Positions 1 through 5,172 of a stretch of DNA of 6,458 nt are shown here, piece by piece. Position 1 is the stretch's first letter. Every line of letters starts with the position of its first letter. Both the position numbers and the translations under genes were made by a program. The stretch comes from Clostridiales bacterium (lineage in GTDB: Bacteria; Bacillota; Clostridia; Lachnospirales; JAITVM01): positions 1 through 6,458 of the forward strand of contig JAITVM010000231.1 of the NCBI GenBank assembly GCA_031285815.1. The letters are read 5' to 3'. The notes beneath the pieces were generated by a model, which saw nothing but the letters and a program-made list of their open reading frames with translations, was not told the DNA's origin and made no database searches.

Positions 1-48
1 TAATTCGCCTATTACATTCTTCTTTTCTGGGCTCAGTTTTCTTCTCAT
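1..48 (-). CDS. 5' end of an unidentified protein gene, cut by the left window edge
   Basis: Reading the minus strand, an ATG at 48-46 opens a frame that stays open to base 1 and encodes MRRKLSPEKKNVIGEL (16 residues). A ribosome binding site, GGAGGG at 57-62, lies 8 nt upstream of the ATG, which is the main reason to believe in it. The start is basic and helix-prone (RRK, then PEKKN). That would suit a nucleic-acid-binding protein or a transposase N-terminus, but 16 residues cannot identify a family and I assign none. It reads in the same direction as the phosphorylase gene and lies beyond that gene's terminator, so it probably has its own promoter. The AT-rich stretch at about 65-110 contains a -10-like TAAAAT (70-75, minus) but no good -35. 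A chance frame remains possible because so little is visible. Confidence 0.55.
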   Translation of the reverse strand, partial: MRRKLSPEKKNVIGEL

Positions 49-116
49 TATAAAATCCCTCCATTTTTTATTTTATCATGGAAGGATCCTTTTTACAGAA
101 AAATTTTTACATGGCC

Positions 117-159
117 AAACAAAAAGAAGCAACGTATAATGCGCCGCTTCTTTTTGTTT
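117..159 (-). terminator. Rho-independent terminator of the phosphorylase gene
   Basis: A perfect 14-bp inverted repeat has arms at 117-130 and 146-159 (AAACAAAAAGAAGC / GCTTCTTTTTGTTT) and a 15-nt loop. It starts 34 nt past the phosphorylase stop codon. On the minus strand the descending arm reads GCTTC followed by TTTTTGTTT, so the U-rich tract is part of the stem. The plus-strand reading also ends in a T tract (TTTTTGTTTTT), so the element could stop transcription both ways. No plus-strand gene to its left is visible that would need it. Confidence 0.75.
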
Positions 160-193
160 TTGAAATTTAGTTTGACGTAAGGGCCCTATAGGG

Positions 194-2635
194 TTATCTA
201 AGCTTTTCCAGGCCCCAAATCTCTTGGGCATATTGTTCAATTGTCCGGTCGCTGGAGAATTTACCGCTACGGGCTACATTAATTATTGCTGATTCTGCCC
301 ACTTATTTTTATTTTTATAGGCGCCATTCACTTTAACTTGTGCTTTAGCATAGCTGTCAAAATCCGCCAGGATAAAATATTCATCAGCCCTTGCCCCATT
401 TAAGCCATTAAGCAAGGATTCATATATATCGCGGAACAAGTCATGGTTATTTAATGAGAAGGTACCGTTAATAAGCATTGTAAGCGCCATCCTTAAGTTA
501 TGGCTCATATTATAAATATCCCATGGCCTGTAAGAGTTGGCTTTGTATTTTTGGATAACTTCTTCTGCACTAAGCCCAAAAATAAAAATATTATCTTCCC
601 CAACTTCTTCAAAAATCTCAACGTTTGCACCATCCATAGTCCCCAGTGTGAGGGCGCCGTTTAACATAAACTTCATATTTCCGGTACCGGACGCTTCTTT
701 ACTGGCTGTTGAAATTTGTTCGGAAACATCTGCTGCGGGTATTAAGATTTCTGCAAGTGATACACGGTAATTTGGCATAAATACGACTTTTAATTTTTCT
801 GAAACAAATGGGTCATTATTTATCGTATCGGCAACATTATTAATGAGTTTAATAATCTGCTTCGCCATATGGTACGAAGCGGAGGCCTTGCCGGCGAATA
901 TAAATGTCCTTGGCTCAATATTAAGGCCGGGGTTGATTTTTAGCTGGTTGTACAGGTTGACTATATGCAGGAGGTTTAATAATTGCCTTTTGTACTCATG
1001 CAGCCTCTTTACTTGTACATCAAAAATACTGTTTGGGTCAATATTGATGCCTAGGTTTGATTTTATATAATTAGATAAAAATATTTTGTTATTATGCTTG
1101 ATACCCATAAATTTATCTTGAAATGCCTGGTCGTTTGCATATTTTTCAACCCCACGCAATTTATCTAAATCCGTAATCCAGCCGCCACCTATTGCATCAT
1201 CAACAAGCTTTGCAAGTTCTGGGTTACAGTGGGCGAGCCACCTTCTTTGTGTAATGCCATTAGTTTTATTATTAAACCGGTTTGGGTAAAGGTCATAAAA
1301 ATCTTTGAGTGCTTGTGTTTTTAATATTTCGGTATGCAGCTGGGCAACGCCGTTTATGCTGTGGCTCCCTGCTATAGCCAAATGTGCCATTCTTATTTCG
1401 CCATCTGCTATAATGGCCATTTTGCGGATTTTATCTGGATTATTGCCATATTTCTCTATAAGGCTTGCACAGAACCGGCGGTTAATTTCTTCAACTATCA
1501 TATAAATTCTTGGCAGTAACCGGCTAAAGAGTTCGATAGGCCATTTTTCCAAGGCTTCAGACATAATAGTATGGTTTGTATATGCACATGTCTTTATTGT
1601 TATATCCCAAGCATCTTCCCATTTTACATTATATTGGTCTACCAATAGCCTCATAAGCTCAGCAACAGCTACAGAGGGGTGGGTATCATTTAATTGGAAC
1701 TGGATTTTTTCCGGAATAAGCCTATAGTCATCGTGGGATTCGAAAAATCTTTTAAGTACCCTTTGGAGGGTTGCTGAAATAAAGAAATATTGCTGTTTAA
1801 GGCGCAATTCTTTGCCCGAGACAAATTCGTCGGCCGGGTATAAGACTTCCGAAAGGACCTTTGCCAGGTTCTGGTCTTCGACTGCTTTGTCAAAATTCCC
1901 ACTATTAAAAGATTTTAAATCAAATTTATTTTTAGCTTCAGCATCCCAAAGCCTTAGCGTATTAACGATATTATTATTATACCCGACGACTGGGTAGTCA
2001 TAAGGGACTGCTATGACAGAGCTATAATCTTTTTGTACAAATGTATATGTCCCGTCATCATTTTTTTGAGGCTCAACATGGCCGCCAAATTTTACTTCAA
2101 CAGAGTACTCTTGACGTTTTATCCCCCAAGGGTCGCCGCTTTCTAGCCAGTTGTCGCCAGTTTCCATCTGATAGCCATCTACTATAGATTGTTCAAAAAT
2201 ACCATAGTGGTACCTGATCCCGCAACCATATGCGGGGTAGTTAAGTGTAGAAAGCGAATCCAGAAAACAAGCGGCTAGCCTCCCTAAACCGCCGTTACCA
2301 AGCCCTGGGTCACGTTCGGACCCTTCAACTAGGTTAAAATCAATTTTGAGCTCTTCTAAAACTTCTTTAACTTGGTTGTATAAGCTAAAATTGATTAGCG
2401 AGTTGCCTAAAAACCGGCCCATTAAAAATTCCATACTCAAATAATAAACAATCTTGCAATCCGTTTCCATATACCTATCATGGGTCTCTATCCATTTATC
2501 AGTAATTAGGTCCCGAATAGTGAAGGTAAGGGCTTCGTAAACTTGTTCGGGGGTTGCGTTGCTTATTGTTTTGCGGGAGAGTGTCTTCACATTTTCTATT
2601 AGCTGCTCTTTTAGGTCTTCTTTAGAAATTAACAT
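194..2635 (-). CDS. glgP: Glycogen/maltodextrin phosphorylase (PLP-dependent, GT35 family)
   Basis: This enzyme removes terminal glucose from alpha-1,4-glucans using phosphate, releasing glucose-1-phosphate in the cytoplasm (EC 2.4.1.1 type). From the chosen start it is 813 residues, the usual bacterial GlgP/MalP length. Visible family marks are GLGNGGLGRLAACFLDS near 111-127, NDTHP near 316-320, YTNHT near 352-356, KTNGITQRRWL near 457-467 and the phosphate-site segment RLHEYKRQ near 544-551. The cofactor motif EASGTGNMKF follows near 647-656, where Lys655 should form the Schiff base with pyridoxal phosphate. No lesion is seen. A longer frame begins at an ATG at 2674, but only the ATG at 2635 has a ribosome binding site (AAGGAGG, 5 nt away), so I start there. 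The N-terminus lacks the extension that carries the phosphorylated serine of animal enzymes. No glycogen synthesis genes are nearby, so glycogen and maltodextrin specificity cannot be separated here. It has its own consensus promoter and a terminator. Confidence 0.96.
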   Translation of the reverse strand: MLISKEDLKEQLIENVKTLSRKTISNATPEQVYEALTFTIRDLITDKWIETHDRYMETDCKIVYYLSMEFLMGRFLGNSLINFSLYNQVKEVLEELKIDFNLVEGSERDPGLGNGGLGRLAACFLDSLSTLNYPAYGCGIRYHYGIFEQSIVDGYQMETGDNWLESGDPWGIKRQEYSVEVKFGGHVEPQKNDDGTYTFVQKDYSSVIAVPYDYPVVGYNNNIVNTLRLWDAEAKNKFDLKSFNSGNFDKAVEDQNLAKVLSEVLYPADEFVSGKELRLKQQYFFISATLQRVLKRFFESHDDYRLIPEKIQFQLNDTHPSVAVAELMRLLVDQYNVKWEDAWDITIKTCAYTNHTIMSEALEKWPIELFSRLLPRIYMIVEEINRRFCASLIEKYGNNPDKIRKMAIIADGEIRMAHLAIAGSHSINGVAQLHTEILKTQALKDFYDLYPNRFNNKTNGITQRRWLAHCNPELAKLVDDAIGGGWITDLDKLRGVEKYANDQAFQDKFMGIKHNNKIFLSNYIKSNLGINIDPNSIFDVQVKRLHEYKRQLLNLLHIVNLYNQLKINPGLNIEPRTFIFAGKASASYHMAKQIIKLINNVADTINNDPFVSEKLKVVFMPNYRVSLAEILIPAADVSEQISTASKEASGTGNMKFMLNGALTLGTMDGANVEIFEEVGEDNIFIFGLSAEEVIQKYKANSYRPWDIYNMSHNLRMALTMLINGTFSLNNHDLFRDIYESLLNGLNGARADEYFILADFDSYAKAQVKVNGAYKNKNKWAESAIINVARSGKFSSDRTIEQYAQEIWGLEKLR

Positions 2636-2640
2636 AATTT

Positions 2641-2647
2641 CCTCCTT
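2641..2647 (-). promoter_or_regulatory. Ribosome binding site that fixes the phosphorylase start
   Basis: On the minus strand AAGGAGG is followed by AAATT and then ATG (2635-2633), a near-ideal 5-nt spacing. The in-frame ATG 13 codons upstream (2674-2672) is preceded by TTGGCTTT, with no ribosome binding site. The encoded upstream residues (MSNGFAPTIKEEI) therefore probably belong to the untranslated leader; their last codons are themselves the AAGGAGG sequence. Confidence 0.85.
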
Positions 2648-2740
2648 AATAGTTGGAGCAAATCCGTTTGACATAAAGCCAAGCCGGAATTGCTATAGTA
2701 TATAATCTTATCGTCATAAATATAGGTTTTCCAATTATAT

Positions 2741-2753
2741 TGATTGTGAATCA
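2741..2753. promoter_or_regulatory. Candidate operator palindrome just inside the phosphorylase transcript
   Basis: The 13-bp sequence TGATTGTGAATCA has perfect 5-bp half-sites (TGATT / AATCA) around a GTG centre. It lies about +9 to +21 from the predicted transcription start, where a bound repressor would block a very strong promoter. It does not fit the CcpA cre consensus as I know it (14 bp, central CG). A short palindrome can arise by chance in AT-rich DNA, and no second copy was noticed in the window. Confidence 0.25.
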
Positions 2754-2767
2754 GAAACTATAAGGTA

Positions 2768-2796
2768 ATTATATTAAGAAATAAATTATTTGTCAA
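2768..2796 (-). promoter_or_regulatory. Consensus sigma-A promoter of the phosphorylase gene
   Basis: On the minus strand TTGACA (2791-2796) is separated by exactly 17 nt from TATAAT (2768-2773), a 12 of 12 match to the housekeeping consensus. Transcription would begin near 2761, giving an untranslated leader of about 125 nt before the ATG at 2635. The promoter lies wholly in the gap between the ZIP gene stop and the phosphorylase gene, so the latter can be transcribed independently of its upstream neighbour. Confidence 0.85.
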
Positions 2797-2809
2797 AATT
2801 TAGAGCCTA

Positions 2810-3526
2810 TCAAAGGTAATTTATCATTAATATACCTGTAATAAAACCAAAACAAGATATTATAGTTGTTATTTTGCTATTATAAAAATTTTTTGATTCA
2901 GGGATAATTTGCCCGCAAGAAATATAAAGCATTACGCCGCCGGCAAATGATAGTGAAAGGGCAATCAACGCCCCTGATATTGACGTTATAAAACCGCCTA
3001 ACAATGCCCCGGCAGCCATAGGGAGGCTTAAAAGCAACCCATAAACAAAAAGCCTGTAGCTTGAAAAACCTGCCTTTCTTAGTGGGATACAAATAGCGAG
3101 GACTTCGGGCAAACAATGTATAGCTATTAAGACAGAAAATTTTATCCCCAAATTGTAGTTGATACGGAGCATAGACCCCAGCGCCATGCCTTCGGGGAAA
3201 TTATGTAACGACATCCCCAAGCCAATTAGGGTGCCGGTTTTTAATAATTTATTATTATGTATGTTAGTGTAGTCAAACCGGTTTTCTACAAAAATGCTAA
3301 ATACAACCCCTAAAAGTATCCCGGCTATGCTAAAATATAACCCACAAGCTATAAATGCTGTGGGCAATATTTCGAAACAGATAAATGATAACAAAAGCCC
3401 GCCAGTAAACCCCATGAGTGCACCAATAAAGTTATCCGCTATTTTTTTTGTAAAGTAGGAAAATATTATGCCAAGAATAAAAGATGCCACAGAAACGGTA
3501 TATGCAATAGATATTATATCAAGCAT
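2810..3526 (-). CDS. ZIP-family divalent metal transporter
   Basis: An integral membrane protein of 238 residues from the chosen start, with about eight hydrophobic segments (roughly 4-26, 33-54, 61-83, 97-118, 126-148, 157-178, 182-204 and 217-236). ZIP proteins move zinc, manganese or iron into the cytosol. The family signature HNFPEGMA is in segment 4 (108-115), and the paired segment-5 motif is HCLPEVLA (137-144), where ZupT has HNIPEG. Segment 2 carries CFEILP and segment 7 ends in CGQIIPES (204-211). The loop between segments 3 and 4 is short, with a single His. I place the start at 3526 because GGAGGT (3534-3539) sits 7 nt upstream; a longer frame from 3553 adds nine residues with no ribosome binding site. 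It is divergent from tldD and is followed on the same strand by the phosphorylase gene after 174 nt, with no clear terminator. Metal specificity cannot be read from the sequence, and the altered segment-5 motif makes ordinary zinc uptake less certain. No good promoter was recognised upstream. Confidence 0.9.
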   Translation of the reverse strand: MLDIISIAYTVSVASFILGIIFSYFTKKIADNFIGALMGFTGGLLLSFICFEILPTAFIACGLYFSIAGILLGVVFSIFVENRFDYTNIHNNKLLKTGTLIGLGMSLHNFPEGMALGSMLRINYNLGIKFSVLIAIHCLPEVLAICIPLRKAGFSSYRLFVYGLLLSLPMAAGALLGGFITSISGALIALSLSFAGGVMLYISCGQIIPESKNFYNSKITTIISCFGFITGILMINYL

Positions 3527-3533
3527 AGCTGTT

Positions 3534-3539
3534 ACCTCC
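3534..3539 (-). promoter_or_regulatory. Ribosome binding site that fixes the ZIP gene start
   Basis: On the minus strand GGAGGT is followed by 7 nt and then ATG (3526-3524), giving a protein that starts MLDIIS. The ATG upstream in the same frame (3553-3551) lies in an A/T-only stretch without a purine-rich site, so the extra MYLKMEVTA is probably untranslated. Confidence 0.8.
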
Positions 3540-3658
3540 ATTTTTAAATACATATATTCTATTTATATACGCTTGTGTTATTTAAAATGCTTGAAGTGGC
3601 TTATTTTTATAGAAATGCGTTACCACAGGGGCAGGTTATAAAAATGGCAAAATTTTAG

Positions 3659-3686
3659 TTGATTTTTAATAGGGTTAAGGTATAAT
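3659..3686 (+). promoter_or_regulatory. Candidate plus-strand promoter P1 ahead of tldD
   Basis: TTGATT (3659-3664) and a perfect TATAAT (3681-3686) are 16 nt apart. The predicted start is near 3693, immediately before a GC-rich hairpin and T tract at 3697-3719. Transcripts from P1 would have to pass that hairpin to reach tldD. The -35 matches consensus in four of six positions. Confidence 0.5.
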
Positions 3687-3696
3687 AATAAACTAT

Positions 3697-3724
3697 AGGG
3701 GGCTTTGTGGCCCTTTTTTGTTTT
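3697..3724 (+). terminator. Hairpin with U-tract in the tldD leader (attenuator-like)
   Basis: AGGGGGC (3697-3703) can pair with GCCCTTT (3710-3716) around the 6-nt loop TTTGTG, giving four GC pairs, two GU pairs and one AU pair. The descending arm runs into TTTTTTGTTTT (3714-3724), the layout of an intrinsic terminator on the plus strand. No gene ends upstream on this strand, and the hairpin begins about 4 nt after the predicted P1 start. It is therefore either an attenuator for tldD or a stop for stray plus-strand transcription from the divergent region. The stem is short, so strength is uncertain. Confidence 0.45.
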
Positions 3725-3732
3725 CCTATAAT
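3705..3732 (+). promoter_or_regulatory. Candidate plus-strand promoter P2 ahead of tldD, downstream of the hairpin loop
   Basis: A second perfect -10 (TATAAT, 3727-3732) lies 16 nt from a weak -35, TTGTGG (3705-3710), which overlaps the hairpin. Its predicted start near 3739 is past the U-tract and would give tldD a leader of about 40 nt free of the hairpin. The -35 matches consensus only in TTG, and the area is very AT-rich, so this is tentative. Confidence 0.35.
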
Positions 3733-3764
3733 TAATTTTTTGAAAATTTTTATTAAAACCTGTA

Positions 3765-3772
3765 GAGGGGAG
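3765..3772 (+). promoter_or_regulatory. Ribosome binding site supporting a TTG start for tldD
   Basis: GAGGGGAG is followed by AAATAAAT (8 nt) and then TTG at 3781. The next in-frame ATG (3835, Met19) is preceded by TTTCACTGCTT, with no ribosome binding site, and would remove the first helix of the protein. TTG is therefore the better start. Confidence 0.75.
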
Positions 3773-3780
3773 AAATAAAT

Positions 3781-5172
3781 TTGTCTTTTTTAAATAGCCA
3801 GAAACCTATAATAAAGGAATTAATTTCACTGCTTATGCAGAAATTTGAATATGCATCTGTATTGGGTACAGATGTACAAGGCAAACGTTATTTTGTTAGC
3901 AGTAAAATTACTACTATTTCTGACAACAGCTGGGCCGAACGCGGATTTGTAGTTAGGGTTTATAAAGGTGGCAGGTATTTCGAGTATTCAGTTAATGAAA
4001 TAGAAGATATCCACAAAATCACAAAAGAAATAACAGATTTTGTGGATATCTCTATAGCAGGTGATTATATAAGTTACCCGAAGATAGTGGAGCAAGAAAT
4101 TATGGAATCCTTTAATAAACCTGTTAAGTATGCCCTTGGTGGCATAAGCCCGGAAAAAATTATCCACAAGTTACGTTCCATAGTTGAAAAAGCTTATACT
4201 ATAACAGATAAGCTTGTGGACTTTAGGGTAGTTTTATCTACCACACATGTTTCAAAAATATTTATATCGGATAAAAAAGACCTCTGCCAAGATTATACAT
4301 GGTCTGAAGGTTACCACATTGCACTTGTGAGGGGAAACAACGCAACAAGGCAGTCCTCAAAAAGTTTTTCCGGCCTAAAAGGCCTAGAGCTAATTGACGT
4401 GCTGGAAACCGGGGTTGATGAAACTGTTGAATCGGCATTAAAGCTACTGGATGCAAAAACTATTGTGCCGGGGGAATATGATGTTGTGTTTGCCCCGGGC
4501 ATTGTTGGCATTATTGTTCACGAGGCTTTTGGGCATGGCGTAGAAATGGATATGTTTGTTAAAGGCAGGGCTAAGGCAATAGAATATTTGAATAAAGAAG
4601 TTGCGTCGCCACTAATAAATATGCGGGATGGCGCCAAGTCATGTGAACAGGTTTCTTCCTATTTATTTGATGATGAAGGGACGCTGGGGTCAGATACATT
4701 AGTAATAGAAAATGGGGTTTTGAAAGCAGGCATATCGGATTTATTATCGGCGCTTAAATTAGGCTCTGTGCCGACAGGCAACGGGAAGCGCCAAAATTTT
4801 GAACAAAAAGCCTATAGCCGTATGACAAATACTTTTTTTGAACGCGGGGACTCGGATTACCATGATATGATAAAATCAATAAAGCATGGCTTTTTTATAG
4901 AAAAAGCGTCAAGCGGGATGGAAGACCCAAAAGATTGGGGGATACAAGTAATGGCCGTTTCAGCCATTGAGATTATTGACGGCAAACTTACGGACAATAT
5001 ATACGCGCCAATTGTTTTAACAGGGTATGTGCCTGATTTATTAAAATCAATAAGCATGGTATCAGGCGATTTTGAGATGTATGGCTCAGGTGCATGCGGA
5101 AAGGGCTACAAAGAATGGGCTAAAGTTTCAGACGGCGGGCCATATATCAAAGCAAAGGCGAGGTTGGGCTGA
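3781..5172 (+). CDS. tldD: TldD metalloprotease, catalytic subunit of TldD/TldE
   Basis: A 463-residue protein of the TldD/PmbA family (U62 peptidases), close to the usual 450-480. The motif HEAFGH at 247-252 (HExxxH) supplies two metal-ligand histidines and the catalytic Glu248. Cys439 in GSGACGKG is the expected third ligand near the C-terminus. Family members more often read GTCGK here, so Ala438 replaces the common Thr. Other family blocks are the N-terminal alpha/beta domain (about 1-220), DDEGTLGSDTLVIENGVL (297-314), AYSRMTN (344-350) and the closing VSDGGPYIKAKARLG (449-463). Known roles of the complex include maturation of microcin B17 and degradation of the CcdA antitoxin in enterobacteria, by cutting unfolded peptides threaded into its cavity; the substrate here is unknown. 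It starts at TTG with a good ribosome binding site. Its TGA stop shares one base with the ATG of tldE, so translation is probably coupled and the two subunits made together. No lesion is visible. Confidence 0.95.
   Translation: MSFLNSQKPIIKELISLLMQKFEYASVLGTDVQGKRYFVSSKITTISDNSWAERGFVVRVYKGGRYFEYSVNEIEDIHKITKEITDFVDISIAGDYISYPKIVEQEIMESFNKPVKYALGGISPEKIIHKLRSIVEKAYTITDKLVDFRVVLSTTHVSKIFISDKKDLCQDYTWSEGYHIALVRGNNATRQSSKSFSGLKGLELIDVLETGVDETVESALKLLDAKTIVPGEYDVVFAPGIVGIIVHEAFGHGVEMDMFVKGRAKAIEYLNKEVASPLINMRDGAKSCEQVSSYLFDDEGTLGSDTLVIENGVLKAGISDLLSALKLGSVPTGNGKRQNFEQKAYSRMTNTFFERGDSDYHDMIKSIKHGFFIEKASSGMEDPKDWGIQVMAVSAIEIIDGKLTDNIYAPIVLTGYVPDLLKSISMVSGDFEMYGSGACGKGYKEWAKVSDGGPYIKAKARLG

Noticed and set aside
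82..110. AAGGATCCTT palindrome and two TTTTTACA copies between the left-edge gene and the terminator.
   Set aside because: Short, low-complexity AT-rich sequence; no consensus promoter or known operator fits well enough to list.
181..193. GGGCCCTATAGGG just after the phosphorylase stop, containing the 10-bp palindrome CCCTATAGGG.
   Set aside because: The possible stem is three base pairs. The partial likeness to CTATAGGGGGC at 3693-3703 is too short to call a repeat family.
537..1997. Several 60-77 codon plus-strand frames within the phosphorylase gene.
   Set aside because: They are antisense shadows of a strongly conserved enzyme; none encodes a recognisable protein.
2642..2658. CTCC / GGAG pairing around the phosphorylase ribosome binding site, considered as a translational switch.
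   Set aside because: Only four base pairs around a 9-nt loop, with no extension possible; too weak to claim.
2814..2837. Inverted repeat AGGTA / TACCT overlapping the end of the ZIP gene, considered as its terminator.
   Set aside because: The stem is AT-rich and interrupted by mismatches, lies partly inside the coding region and is not followed by a U-tract on the minus strand.
3587..3658. 23-codon plus-strand frame (ATG to TAG) in the divergent region upstream of tldD, considered as a possible TldD/E peptide substrate.
   Set aside because: No ribosome binding site precedes the ATG (TTGTGTTATTTAAA), no recognisable leader or core peptide pattern is present, and the -35 of candidate promoter P1 begins only at 3659, just after it.
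4262..5057. Minus-strand open frames of about 65 codons inside tldD (4262-4456, 4311-4511, 4857-5057).
   Set aside because: They lie antisense to a clearly conserved protease gene, lack family features, and are explained as shadows of its codon use.
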